DNA of 64,000 bases from Leucaena leucocephala (GCA_037074615.1 CM073570.1:17022185-17086184), one strand, 5' to 3'. Counted from the first letter of the stretch, positions 12,632 through 25,795 are shown. Made by a program: numbers and translations. The notes: generated by a model from the letters alone, not told the origin.

Positions 12632-15600
12632 TCATAATTTTCTGAGAACGACGACATAGTTGATGGGGTTGATGATGTGGTGAAGAGCAAGTTCTTGATC
12701 GACGAGGGAGGCATAGATATCGAATAAAGGGTCTAAAATGGCGTCTCCGAAGTGACTGGAAATCATGGACTGTTGGATAGCCCTAATGGCTTTGGCAAGT
12801 ATGGTGCCATACGAGGCCTTGCCAATCCCACTTGTCTCTATTTCTGATATCTCTATTCTCTCTAACTCAAACGACCCTTCTTTCCTCACCTGTTCTTCTA
12901 TCTCTTCCCTCCATGCTGCGTAGAAATGCACATCATACGAATCCACCTTCTCCTCTTCTACTTCTCCCTTCGATCATAACAAACAAAACAACTCAATTAA
13001 TTATTCAAACCAAGTGGATTACAACTTTGATGCGTCAATGATCTGCTTCAATAGTTATTTTGTCTCGTATTGATTGACATTTTCTTATAGATCTCACAAT
13101 CTAATGATTTGAGTATTAGTATTATATTAGATTTTTATTCTCATCCTATTCTATCTATTTAGGACCTTGAGTGTTAACAAAAATCTAAAATAATACTAAT
13201 ACTCAAAGTCTTAAATAATTATACTAATAAAAATCTAATTTAAACTAGTTCTAACATTACTCTTACTTGAAAAATAAAATAAAATCTCATCTAAACTAAA
13301 TTAAGATATTTTTTTTTCAAAAGTAAAATATAATATAAATTGCTTCATATAAATTATCGGTCAATTATAGTTAAAATGAGGTGAGTTGTTATATTTTAAT
13401 TAGATAAAATTTAGATGATATGACATTCTTAGAGTATATAAGTATTTCTTAAAAAGATCACTATAATCAAGGTCCTAAATAGCAGTGTTTTACGAAAATA
13501 ATTTTATAATCTATTTGGATCTTTCATACTTTTTTACAAAATTGTATGTGGAATTTTATATCAAAATGATTTGTTGAATTAGTAATTTTTCCATTCAGAA
13601 ATAAAAAAAAAAGTAGTATATATATATGAACAATAATTAAGAATGGATTAGATTTTTTTTTAAATCACCAGATTAAACTTCTCCTCTTCTACTTCCCACT
13701 TCATTAAAAAAATCCAATAAATTAAAATAAAATAGAATATTCGAACCAAATTGCAAACCCGTGTAAGTTCTGGAATTTCCTAATCCACCAACCCATGTGT
13801 TGAGAGAGTTTTCTAGAAGTCTCCGGTCGAGAAAGATACTCATATTCTAAGTTTGAGAATAAATTTTTATTTTCAAACGAAATAAAAATGATTGGAACTT
13901 CGATTGATGAAATGATTTTTTTTAAAATAGTAATTAATTTTGTATAATTTAGATTGTCAGTTTATCATAAAAGGATCCTTTAGACGACATTACTTTTTGT
14001 ATACTAACAAGTCAAGTCTCAAGATTACCCCGGAAGGGATAATTAATGACATTAATATTTCATAATTACAATCAAGTGATACAAATATTTTAATCAAACA
14101 AAAAATTATACATGAGTATAATCAAGGTCCTAACTAATTATATTTTATTCAAACCAAAAAACATTTATTCGCTTTATGAAAAGTATTTTATAACTTTTTA
14201 TTTAAAAATTATTGTAGGATCAAAATTATTTGAGGGGCCGGGTTAGTAAATTTTCTTTAAAACAGTTAAAAAATTATAAATATGTACAAAATAATTATAG
14301 ATGTAGATATATTTAATGTAGACATAATATGTGTAAATATAAATATAAGATTTTGAATTTTCCATGATAAGGTATTACTATCTGGTATTTAATATAAAAA
14401 TTATATAATTAATTTAAAAAAATTAAAAAAATTAATCATGATAGTTATTTATAACAAATATAGTTTGATTTGTTTAAAATATCATATTTCATTATGACTA
14501 CCTTTAGAATAGAAACTCCATAATGAGTGTAATCAATAGGATACTATGGGCAAAAAATTATAAATTAAGAGGACAAAAGTGAATTGAGATATTATATTTA
14601 ATATCAAATTTAATTTTTTAACTAATTTTTATATTAAGAATTTGATGGAGTATTTTTTTTTTTATTTTGAGTTTTAGGCTTAGTTTCTAATAAAGAGTAG
14701 TGTAGGGGATAACAACTAAATATATAACTCCTCCTACATTTAATATATAGTATATTTAACTAATTTGATTAAACTAAAGAAGTTAATTAAGTTAACTAAT
14801 ATATCATATTTTTCTAAAGTATTTTAATTATTTTTAAATCCCACACTCCCTCTTTTATTAGATTATTATTAAGAAGGTATCAATATAAATAATTTAAAAA
14901 AATTAATAAATATAATAACTAAATCATATATTAAAAATTATCTTCAATTAGGACTTATACGGAGTATAAGCCTATAATTTAAAATGCTAAAAGTATCAAT
15001 ATAGGCAGAAGTAGTCTTACCTTGGAGACCAAAACGGAAAACGAACGCGTGAGAATTTCCCACAACAAAGAGTTGCCTCTGTCAACATGTTCAGGCCCTC
15101 TTCTTCCTAGAAAGATGAGCACCATTCTTCCCCCAACTACCACTTCCTCAGACCTTGATCTCAGGAACAACGCAAAGTCCTCCTGAAATTGCTTGTAGTA
15201 CGCTTCAACCACCACCTCAGGACTCCTTTCTGCAATGTAAACGCTTCCCTTGTTCACTGGCCTCCCCTGCTCGTCATAAAGCCCCGCAGGAACCTGCATA
15301 TAAACAAAGACATGCTATATACGAGAGAATATATATATAATAATGAAAGATGAATCTTGTTGATGAGTTTGGTGTCAGCTTACTTATTACCTTGGAGAGC
15401 CAGTGCAAGGAGTGTGAGGAGTGGACAAAGTGAAGGCAAGTGTTAGGGAAAAGTCTTCCATAGAAGGAACCAGGGTAAGCTCCCATGAAAATGAGAGGAT
15501 CGAACTCAATAGTGTTATTCCTGTGTTGTTTGAGTGAGCTGTGGAAGTCGGGGAGGGCCTTGAAGATTGAGTTGAAATCATTTGTAGGAAGATCGTTGAG

Positions 15601-15972
15601 GTAAACCCTGAACTCAGAAAGTGCAGGCTGTGGAATGTTGTGGTTGATGATGATTCCTTGGATGGCTACGAAGATGTCTTTGATGAATGAAAGGGTGTTG
15701 GGTCCGGAGGAACAGCCCAAGTCAGCGATTCCGAAGCTGTTAGGAGAGATTGCAAGGTAAAGACTATCAACTGTGTCCATGATTATGTGCTTCACCTTAT
15801 CAGATGCCTTCTTCTGTCAAATTCCAAAGTGAAGCTGGGAATTTATTCTTGGAGGAATGAAAACTGAAAAATGAAAGAAACAGAGAGACTAGAGAACCTG
15901 CAGTGAGGAGTTTTTGGCGTAGCTAGTGTTGCCACTTCCTCCAGTCATGCAGAACACTTTTTGTGGATCCAT
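12632..15972 (-). CDS. SABATH carboxyl methyltransferase, copy B
   Basis: Exons on the minus strand are 15898-15972, 15391-15813, 15021-15293 and 12632-12967, phase 0 throughout, giving 368 residues. Exon 1 encodes MDPQKVFCMTGGSGNTSYAK, exon 2 the SAM loop ADLGCSSGPNT and HSSHSLHWLSK, exon 3 VPAGLYDEQGRPVNKG, and exon 4 ends in NYVVVLRKL. Exons 1 and 3 have the same length as in copy A and the protein is very similar throughout, so A and B are products of a local duplication in the same orientation. As in copy A, position 10 is Thr and the residue before the active-site Trp is His, so both probably use a similar acid. The main difference is intron 3: 2053 bp here (12968-15020) against 104 bp in copy A, swollen by a MITE and by a stray copy of the exon 4 edge. 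The frame is intact. Confidence 0.88.
13678..13702 (-). repeat. Stray duplicate of the exon 4 acceptor edge inside intron 3 of SABATH copy B
   Basis: The pyrimidine-rich plus-strand stretch at 13678-13702 repeats the exon 4 / intron 3 boundary of the same gene (about 12947-12970), with only two or three changes. Flanking sequence near 13742-13752 (ATTCGAACCAA) also matches ATTCAAACCAA at about 13003-13013. It looks like a partial internal duplication that left a fragment of exon 4 in the intron. Confidence 0.55.
14728..14964. mobile_element. Stowaway-like MITE in intron 3 of SABATH copy B
   Basis: About 237 bp of AT-rich sequence begins CTCCTCC and ends CGGAG followed by TA, as in Stowaway elements. 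Its interior (TATATTTAACTAATTTGATT ... GTTAACTAATAT ... TTATTAGATTATTATTAAG) is shared with the elements near 19330-19609 and, in reverse orientation, 26148-26411. The ends are degenerate, so the limits are approximate. Confidence 0.6.
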
Positions 15973-16883
15973 ATATGATATATTGCTTCTGCTATCTGTT
16001 GTATTCAGTGCAGAGTGGTGTGCTTTAAATGATTCGGCTAGCCTTCTGGTTTTTCCTCGTTATTACCCTGATCTCTCCTACTTACAATATGTCTAGTTTT
16101 GCTTCAAAGGTTATAATATAGCTAGCAAAACCTATGCATCCACCTTTAGTTTAGTTCTTTTACAGTACTAGTTCTCATGTGTTTTAAAAGTCAAGGTTTA
16201 CTTTTAAAATATATCATTACCCATGTTAAGGACACGGTGGCTCTCGTATATACTTCTAGTGGGTTTTGGTATTTTTTGGAGGATATGGGATTGGTTTCTA
16301 ATGCCAAAAAAATAAATATTTTGATGTGAGAATTCTACAAATAAAATTGTTTTAAGATAAGGAAGTGACACATTCAAAGGAAGAGTCTGTATTGAAATTT
16401 CTTTTATACTCTCATCTTTCTGTATTCACAAATCCATCCATTTATCTTATTATAATTGATCAGAATAATACATATGATTAAGATCCGTTTGCAATAATAT
16501 ACAAGGAAAAGGACATAAGAGATAAGAGTGTTGGCATTTTACGAGGCTGTGGATCCACACTTGCCTATTTATAATAAAAAATTTGAAAGCATTCAAATTG
16601 TTTAGTACTACAAACCTATAGCTATGGCTGCTTTGAAATGATAAGCCCTCGAAAAGCAAGAGAAGACTGGCATGTAACTTAATTTGAGTGGCAGTTATAC
16701 ATTAGTATTATTATGTTAAGTAGCGATTAAGTATATAAATTGATTAGATATTCATCTATACATACATAGATTCCATTATAATTAGGCACAAGACAGCGGA
16801 CCAAGCTGTTAGCATATTTAAGGCCGTCGGTCTGCAGCTTGTCTCTTAACTCAGTGACTTCATCTATGGGGCCTCGTCTTTCA

Positions 16884-16944
16884 ATGATTATGCCTATATA
16901 TGCTCATGCAGCTGATGTAGCTGCAGCATATATACTAGCATCAT
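16884..16944. other. Short stem-loop of about 23 paired bases
   Basis: Reading inward, the pairs are ATGA/TCAT, TGC/GCA, TATATATGC/GCATATATA and TGCAGCT/AGCTGCA, closing on a 5-nt loop (GATGT, 16914-16918), with small bulges (TTA, C opposite CTA, and TCA). All 23 pairs are Watson-Crick. It is shorter and more bulged than a typical plant microRNA precursor, so it may be a foldback relic. Its function is unknown. Confidence 0.4.
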
Positions 16945-19329
16945 TTTGGACACATCACTAAATAGTTCAGATGGAGGGAAAAATGAAAGGAAGATAGGAA
17001 GAGAAATTACTGGCAGGAATAAAAACTTACTATATATTGTCTAGAGTTTTCCCTCCTAATACCCTTTCCTCTAATTTTCTTCCCACCCAAATTAAGGATT
17101 AGCAACTTAGCTCTATTATTGGACAATGCGTGTGAGTAAAAAAATAAAACAAGAATTGAAATTTCAGAGATGTGTGAGAGAGAGATGCTTCACAATATAT
17201 TCTCTTGTGAGTTGGGGAGGTAGGACAAATTTGCTTCAAAGGGCAGAGAGTAATATAATAATATAAAACATGTCAAATGAGAGTATCTTTTCTTTTTTGG
17301 GCCAAAACAAAAGAGAGTATCAGAAAAATGAGATACCATGACAAATACAAACAAATCCCAATCAACCCACCAGTCTACCTCGACCAGTTATTTTTAAAAC
17401 GAATAATAAGTTTTATTTTAATGGTTAATGTCAGTCAGAGGTGTTCTCAGTTGAGGCTTTTGTTAATATATGTTTAATACTGTGGGGGCCCTTCCTTGGG
17501 CCGCAACAAAAGAAGAATTGGGCTTCTAAAACTGGACATGTGGAGGAATGGGCCTAACTCATAATTGATCTCATGGGCACACGCATTGATCACAAAACAA
17601 TCTGGCAATCGATGTAACCGAAAAAACAAAGCAAAGACATTGGCAATCGGTTCCTGTTAAATAATTTATTAAAAGTCAAATCCCGTTTGCAATGCTCCAA
17701 GAAAGAAAGAGAGAATATAATGATCAAATAGCAGTATACAATGATAAATTTCCGTATAAGAAATGTGTTAGTGTCTAATAATGTTGTCACTTGTGGGGGA
17801 ATTAATTCAAGATCGCTATAAGAATGATAACTAAATGCGAAAGCAGGAAAATATAAAGAAAGAGAGCGCAAACTCTTGCCTCCTGAGAAGGGAGGGAAAT
17901 GGTATCAAAATCATTTTTGGAGGCAAACTGAAGCACCTTTCTAGCAATTAATTTGCACTGGCCATTAATCAATTGCCTTTAACAAAGGGGCCCAGCGCTT
18001 AATCATTTTGTCAGAAACCCCTGAACGTGGTCGCCATTAAGATTAATCTTCCTCTATTTTCATGTACTTTTAACAAGTTCAAATAATTTAATTATTCATG
18101 TCTATGGTATGAACTAGTGAATAACTTTCCGGCTCTATCATTCCTTCTTGGAATCTTTGTACTCGCAATCGCTCACAGGGTTACTTTGTCGCCCCTTAAT
18201 CATTTACTGAACCCTATTATTCATAAGCAATTGGGAAATCATGACTCTACTCCTTAATCAAAGCTCGTTTACTTTATTTCACTGCTAAAGGTTTATTTGG
18301 ATTATTTTTTTTTTAACTTTATTTTAAATGTTTTTACACTGTAATGTAATGCTGTAAGTATTTGAGGAAGTGTCTAATCATAATTTCAAACAATCATTAC
18401 GTGATTCAACTCTTTTTATTACATATTATTACTTCTAATTCTTAATACATGAATTAGTTAAATATTAAATTTAATTTTAAATTTTAATCTATTTTATATA
18501 TAATATTTATTATTTTTTAAATTATTTTATCTCACTTATAAATTGATATATAATTTAATATTATATATAGATTAATATTTTAAAAATATTATATCATATT
18601 TATTATAATTAACATACTTATTTAATTTTTTTAATTTATTTAAAATAATTAAATAATTTTTGTATTAATATTTTTTAAACCTTCAACGTTATCTGCAACC
18701 CATTTTACTTTATATACAATCATGAGATTCCACAGTACAGTGACCTCACTCAATATATCTCTTCGCTTTTCCCCCATCTGATTCGTAAAGAAGATTCCAT
18801 GTGTAAAATACAATTTGAGATAAAAAAAAAGTTTCTGAGAAATTACTTTGAGTTGCAAATTCACAATATATATAAGAGTCATGTAGTTTCCTTTGTTTCT
18901 AGGAGAATAGTTGTAGCAAGCAGCTTCTGATGCGAAACAAGCAGAATGAGATGGAAAGTACATAAACACCACCGAAGAAGCCAACAAGAATACACTGCGT
19001 AAACAACGGTCTTCAATTTTGTACTGAATTAAGGCATATTATTTACTATTAGCATCTTAAATTTAAGAGGCATTTACTTCGTTCGGTCGGCAAACTTGTG
19101 CTTCTATGTTAACTACAACAGTACATCTTCATCCGACTTTTTTGAAAAAAAATATGAATCTCGTTGTTTTTACAAGGTGACAAAATGAGGTTTGTTAAAC
19201 AATAACACCGTCATCAATCTTTTTTTAATAAGAAAAATTTATGTGGATTAGGTATTAATTTTTTTATTAAAGCCAAAACATAGTACTAAGATTTAGATAA
19301 CGCTTATAAAAAATTTATAAAGATAGAAA

Positions 19330-19609
19330 TAAGAATTAAATTTATGTTTTTATAGAATATAAATTTATTTTTTATTATTTATCCGATTATTAATATAAAA
19401 TATATTTAATTAATTTAATTAGATTAAAAATGTTAGTTAAATTAGTTAATATCATATATTTTTTTTAAAATAATCTATTTATATTTATTAATTCTTTCTC
19501 TCATTCTCTTATTTAATTATTATTAAATAATATTTATAGAAATAATTTAAAAATATTAATAAATATAATGAATACTTATTGTATTTAAAATTTGGACTGA
19601 AGGAGGGTG
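19330..19609. mobile_element. Stowaway-like MITE, second copy
   Basis: The interior matches the element at 14728-14964 (TATATTTAATTAATTTAATT ... GTTAAATTAGTTAATATCATA ... TTATTTAATTATTATTAA), and the right end reads GGACTGAAGGAGG. The left terminus is not clear. A related fragment without clear ends lies near 32590-32700. Confidence 0.5.
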
Positions 19610-20462
19610 AATTATAAAATGGGTCTTTAGCAATCAAATCAACTACATCAACATTGGTTGCCGACTCAAACTCCATTATTCATCATCCTTTTCTTTTAAT
19701 TATATTAAATTTATGTTATACATTCAAAAAATAATATTCATTGAATATAAATAATGTACTATTTGTATTAATTCCGCGGACGAGAATTGCAAGTTATCAT
19801 TAAGAAGAACTCTGCTTCCAGTTGGCTGTGGGTCATTTCAAATGCCACATGTCTGCCGGTTCTTTGAATCCACATCTCGATTGGACGACCACAATAGTAC
19901 ATTAGCTAACAAGAATCTAAATTATGTGGTCAAAATTTTATATTTAAATAAATTCACATTCACATTTATAATCACATACATATGGAGTAAGTCTTCTTTT
20001 ATTATTTTCAGAACTAGTGCAATGCAAGTCCTATATATTTTTGTTAATATATATATATGTAATAGATTAGCTAATTATAGTGGAAGTATTATATTCGTTT
20101 TGCACGCTTGCAATTAGTTACAAATCTTCAATATTTCTGTCTTCTTTTCTTTATTAAAATTCTCTGATCCTCTATAATCTACTATTTTCTCCCATTTATT
20201 TAATTAATTACTTTAAACTTTTTTAGAGTTTAAATAACACACACCAACCAATAATATTTAATAATGGATAACAATACGTCAATATACCTATTTATAAATA
20301 GTGTATGATCTATATAGAGGTACACTATTTATAATTAAGACATGATAGAGTTTAACAGTACAAAATATCTTTTTCAAGCGAACAAAGCCTATTTTTATAG
20401 GGGACTTACTTTATGGTTGAAACATAGACACATTTAATTGTGAATTTAAATGTGACAGAATC

Positions 20463-20735
20463 CATTGTCCGTAAATTCAACTGGCGAAAGGGTAAGATAT
20501 ACGATTATTTAGAATATGTTCGATTTCTAAGAAGTAACATTTTATAGTAGTTCCAATCGCGACATTTGATAAGACATCTTAAATCTTAGATACTTAGGTT
20601 TATGCCTAAGAGTAATAGACAGTTCGCTTTACTCAATATTAGTATCATTTAGAAAAAAAAGAAAATTTTACCCTATCTTTATATGATAGGTTAGCTTAAC
20701 ACCTCTTTAAAAATTTTTATAATAAAAAAAAATAT
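20463..20735 (+). mobile_element. tRNA-derived SINE (family 2), degenerate copy
   Basis: About 270 bp that align end to end with the SINE at 53152-53424. Shared blocks include the box A region (GTAAATTCAACTGGCGAAAG, 20471-20490), the box B region (ATGTTCGATTTCTA, 20517-20530), TACTTAGGTTTATGCCTAAG and a terminal A run near 20726-20735. Many substitutions and no convincing target duplication suggest an old insertion. Confidence 0.72.
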
Positions 20736-22258
20736 AATAGATAAGGTAATATCATATATTCACGGCCGCAATCAATAATTCAAATCACACACTCCTATAA
20801 TCCATTTTTTCTTCAAAAAATTTCCTTCAACTATTAGTGTGTATAAAATAAATAATCTAAACTATTTTTGTAAAGTTAACAAGAAATATTTAAATACATG
20901 TCTTATTATTTTAATTTTAAATAAGATATATTTGTAGCAATGAAATACTATTGCTCTCTTCCCCAAATGATAAATGATTGATTCAAAATATCTATGGTCC
21001 ATATTATGTATAAAGGACCGGAATTGCCTTGTTTATGTATAATTGAAAAGTGCATTAACATAAATATGGTAATAAGAAAATTTAATACAAAAGTATAAGG
21101 TAGATTGGCTCATACTTCCGCATAATAACTACTAAATGTGATATTATTACAAGAATAACTTTAGTATGCCAAGTATAATTTTTATTATCCAATAACCAGT
21201 CAATAAAACCAAAATTACACCTTGCCAGGTTTTTTAAAACCATAAGTGAGATATATTCGAAATATGTGCAGGATTATTATTAGGATTATCATACTTGCTA
21301 ACTATCAATGACCTAATCAAATTAACCAACCAATTAGCTTCATTCATTATATATTGAACAGAAATAAAAACCTCAATAATAATTAGACGATAGTAATAAG
21401 TTATAGCAAACTCTATCATTATTTAGACTAAATCACAAGTAATTCTCTAATTCCCACTAAATAATAAAATATGTTAAAATGAGAAGTAACGTATTTACAA
21501 GTTACATCTTCCGCCTGAATCTCAAGGTAATATCCACTTTTATCACCATAAAATAAAAACAGACCAACCTTACATTAATTAAATTAAAGTCAATCAGGAC
21601 GAGCATTTAATCAAAACTCATGCTGAGCTCAGCGTTATGACATCTTCATCCTTTCCATCCACATATTCACTTCTCTTACTGCTGCTGATAGTAAGAAGCC
21701 AGATTCACACCGAAGTTTTGGTATTTCAAAAAATCTCTATCGCCTGAACAATCTTTATTACTAGTTTCTATATCGCTGACGATGCCAATTACATCTTTTC
21801 ATATTCTTGTAAATAAACAAATAGACAATCATGCAGCAATTTTAATTCAAGAATTATATATATTTATATGAGAATTATATTTGAATATTAAATGTATATT
21901 CTATCGAAACATTATGACATTGAGTTAATTAATTTACACGGAAAAGTGACAGTTTATAGTCCCGTCAACGAAACATATTGGCAGACAAATCACATGAATT
22001 TGAGAAATATCAGATGAGGTCCCTTGCTCTTTGGCTATAGTTTCAAAATTAGGGAGATAGCAAGTTCCTCCCAGATCGTCCTGGAGTAGGGTTGTTAGAG
22101 ACGTGCCTAAGAAATTAAATTGAATAACTTACAAAAAGAAGGATGAAAATGACGCCGACCAGTTACCAGCCTCCAAATTGTCTTTTCGGGTAATGGGAAA
22201 CTTCAATTTCTTTTGGGGCGGTGGAAACGAAGCTTTTATTAGTCTGTGTCTTTGAGAT

Positions 22259-22261
<3 letters not shown>

Positions 22262-22294
<33 letters not shown>
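22262..22294. repeat. (AT)n microsatellite
   Basis: About 16 uninterrupted AT units in intergenic DNA. Confidence 0.9.
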
Positions 22295-22297
<3 letters not shown>

Positions 22298-24074
22298 CAA
22301 AGTTCCGTACATTAAAATTAATGACCACCTCAGGTGTATGATGTCGTCGTTGCGGTTGCCACACATTCAATCCAATTAGTGTCATAAGAAGTCAAATTTA
22401 TGTCCTACGATATCGATAGGGATGCATGCAAGTGGATTGAGCGAGATGATACCTTGCGAATATTAAACATAAATTCTAATTAAAATATACTATGCATGTC
22501 TCGTGTTGGATTTGATAATTCAAATTCTGATACATCATTACCCTTACGAAATTGTTTCTTGTGTTTTTGGATTGAGGTTTTGCATTTCATGTGGAAGGAG
22601 AGTTCATTATATTTGTCGATGCCACGTAGCAATATTGACGTATATGTCGGTGAATTTTTAAGTGGCTGGATTTAACTCAACTAATAAATATAAATATATA
22701 ACGGATAATTCATGTACATCAGCAAACTCTGGAAGCCAAATACATGAAACTGATGATACAAAAACATCCCACTAAATATATCATTACACAAAATTGAAAA
22801 ATTAACTGATAAAAGCTGATTCAATTTATACGCGAGAACATAAATTTAAATACTCGTGTAAAGACTTTATTAGTGACTAATTTCTAAGTCGTATTTGTAA
22901 GTATTTTTTGTGTCAAATATAAGACTTGTACTATCTTAATAAATTTCTAGGACTTAATTGGCTTAAACTTTATTCATTAAAAAAGAAAAAATTTAGCGTA
23001 TACCAAACATGACCCTAAGTCGGAAAGAATGAATGAATTTCAATCTATATCACCTAGAATCCGTTTGGTTGGATTTAGGATTGTCATTATAGTGGTAATC
23101 CCGATTGTATTATTATGGAGAGTGTATGTTTGGTTGGTAGTGATAATAATCATTATTACCAAAATAGACAGGGGCTGAATCAACTGCAATACAATAAAAT
23201 TACCCAACTACCCCTTTCCTTTATTGGCACCCCCCCTCTCTCTATGCCTCTCTTTATGATATGTACCAAAGAGCTCCAATGGCATGTATCCCATTTTTTT
23301 CTGGAAAAAGACATCTTTGATATTTTTATTTTCTTCGAAACAAATGGCCTCAATTGAGAGGACTCGTACACAAGCACATAACCACTGCGATCCACACACA
23401 TTTCTTTAGATCTTTTATTTAGTTGATGAGTTTGCTTTCATTTTAAATATAAAACTTTAATGTAATTTGTCTATCATATGTATTATTTTTCTCTTAAATT
23501 AATTATTTTATTAGTTGTACACATTATGTGTGAGATCAATAATTAAAATTCGAGGGAATATATATTTTAAGAGTAGTTTTTGATATAAATGATTAAAATA
23601 AGGAATATATTTTATAAAAATAAACATATTTTTTTATAAATAATTAACTTAATTAATTTATATAAATGAGTCAGATTTCGTACTACGTACTTTTAAGACA
23701 TGAGAGGGTGTCTGTGTGTGAATGCATGTAAGGTAGGACTATATATGTGATGGTAGTTCAATGGAACAAAGCGACAAAAGGAGGATTGTTGAAGGAATTA
23801 TAAAAAGTTTAATTATATTTAATTAATAGGCGAACATTATTGCCAACGTTAAAGAATCCGAGCCCTGATTACATCAATATTGCTTACCTCATATCAGTTA
23901 CGTAACTTAACTCTGATATATACCATGAAATACGATATTTCATCCGCAGAGAACGGACTCGCCCACGTTCAATGATTGCTAAGCAACAAAACTACGATAA
24001 ACAAAGATTAACAGAGCGCCGTCCCCATTAATATATTTCGTTTTCTCACACGTATGAAAGAGAGCTACACCATC

Positions 24075-24082
24075 TATAAATA
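24075..24082 (+). promoter_or_regulatory. TATA box of SABATH copy C
   Basis: TATAAATA lies 96 bp upstream of the ATG at 24171, which would place transcription start near 24105-24110 and give a 5' UTR of about 60 nt. Confidence 0.6.
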
Positions 24083-24170
24083 TCTACCTCAAAACACACA
24101 CACGACACACAAAGCGAGACACTAAGAAAATCATATAGCTAGACAATCAGAGAGAAACAAGATCCTAAGA

Positions 24171-25795
24171 ATGGAGGTTGCTCTAGTGCTGCGCATGAAT
24201 GGGGGCGTAGGAGAAGCAAGCTATGCTAACAATTCCCTAGTTCAGGTATATATGATCGTTCATTATAACTACCCCTTTCAATGAACTGCATCTTCCTAGC
24301 ATAAACTGATAACTCTTTTTTGGTGATGGTGGAAAACAGCAAAAGGTGCTGACACTGACAAAGCCGATTCGAGAGGAAGCCATAACCAACTTGTACCGCA
24401 AAATGCTCCCAGAACGCCTAGTGATTGCAGACCTAGGTTGCTCTTCTGGTCCAAACACTTTCTTTGTGGTTTCTGAAGTTATCAAAACAGTGCAGAAGCT
24501 TTGCAGACAGCTAAACCATCAGTCTCCAGAATACCAAGTCTTCTTGAACGATCTTCCAGGGAATGACTTCAACAACATCTTCAGGTCTCTTAGCAGCTTC
24601 AAGGACAAACTCATTCATGAAATGGTTTCTGGGATTGCTCCTCATTGCTTCTTATCTGGAGTCCCTGGTTCCTTCTACGGCAGGGTTTTTCCTTCAAGAA
24701 GTCTCCATTTTGTTCATTCCTCTTATAGCCTTCAATGGCTATCTCAGGTATATATATATATATATATATATATCCACTGGTTTGAATATGAGATATTGTT
24801 GAGATCTTCTTTCTCTCTTCTTATATAGAGCGAAATGTTTGATTGATTAATGCATTATTATTAGGTTCCCGAGGAAGTAGAGAACAATAAGGGCAACATC
24901 TATATGGCAAGCACGAGCCCATCGAATGTGTTGAAGGCTTATTACGAGCAATTTCAAAGAGATTTCTCATTCTTTCTTCAGTGTCGTGCAAAAGAAGTGG
25001 TGGAAGGGGGTTGTATGGTGCTCACATTTTTAGGGAGAAAAAGTGACGATCCCTCTAGCAAAGAGTGCTGTCTTATCTGGGAACTCATGGCCAAAGCTCT
25101 CAATGACATGGCCTCCATGGTAATCATATTTTTAATTTTAACTTGCACCGCTCCTTTTTTATGATTTTGAAATGTAAAAGATTGAACTATTGTCTACGGG
25201 CCCCATTGCTATATTATCCTTTAACAACCGCATTAATGAACTATTGGTCCCAGTACTGTTGTCTTGTACAAATCACCAATATTGACGAACTATTATATTG
25301 GTCCCATTTCTATATATATCTTTGAAGAAAACATGTGGCTCATATTAATGAGCTAGTCACCATCTCATTTAAAAAGTACCTAACATATATACTAACTTGT
25401 TTTACTATGATTTACAGGGGATCATAAAAGAAGAGGAAGTGGACTCGTTCAATATACCTCAATACACACCATCCCCATCTGAAGTGGAACAAGAGATAGT
25501 GAAAGAAGGGTCATTCAACATCAACAATATGGAGGTATCTTCAGTGAATTGGAATGCGTACGATGACTGGAACGCAAGAAACAGTGAGTTTAGTGAGTCG
25601 GAAGTAGCGAGTGATGGTGGATATAACGTGACAAAGTGTATGAGGGCAGTGGCCGAGCCCTTGCTGATCAGCCACTTTGGAGAAGGAATCATCGAAGAAG
25701 TTTTCAAGATGTACCAGGAGATCTTAACAGATCGCATGTCCAAGGAGAAAACTGAATTCATCAATGTCACCTTGTCTGTGACGAGAAAATCGTGA
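24171..25795 (+). CDS. SABATH carboxyl methyltransferase, copy C (SAMT/BSMT-like)
   Basis: Exons are 24171-24245, 24340-24747, 24865-25119 and 25418-25795, phase 0, giving 371 residues. MEVALVLRMNGGVGEASYANNSLVQ (exon 1) carries Tyr18 and Gln25 of the carboxylate site; ADLGCSSGPNT is the SAM loop; NDLPGNDFNNIF, GVPGSFYGRVFP and HSSYSLQWLSQ follow. The protein is clearly more diverged from A and B than those are from each other and fits the salicylate/benzoate/jasmonate carboxyl methyltransferase group. The residue before the conserved Trp (about 157) is Gln, not the Met of dedicated salicylate enzymes. Exon positions match A and B, which is typical of the family. Intron 2 begins in an AT microsatellite that overlaps the splice donor. 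The gene faces away from A and B. The frame is intact. Confidence 0.9.
24749..24773 (+). repeat. (TA)n microsatellite at the intron 2 donor of SABATH copy C
   Basis: The exon ends CAG and the intron runs GTATATATA..., so the dinucleotide array forms the splice donor itself. Length variation would change the sequence just downstream of the donor but not the GTATAT core. Confidence 0.9.

Larger units (their letters stand above)
15973..24074. other. Long gene-poor interval
   Basis: No supported protein gene in 8.1 kb. It contains a strong short hairpin (16884-16944), a MITE copy (about 19330-19609), an old SINE (about 20463-20735) and an (AT)n repeat (22262-22294). Open frames such as 18649-18987 (-), 19842-20117 (+) and 17590-17871 (-) have no family motif and lie in AT-rich sequence; I regard them as chance. 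Confidence 0.6.

Noticed and set aside
16884..16944. Calling the stem-loop a microRNA gene
   Set aside because: The stem has several bulges, is made partly of TA repeats and is too short for a standard plant precursor; without small RNA data it stays a structural note.
24237..24485. Minus-strand open frame over SABATH copy C
   Set aside because: It is antisense to exon 2 and the intron of the real gene and has no independent support.
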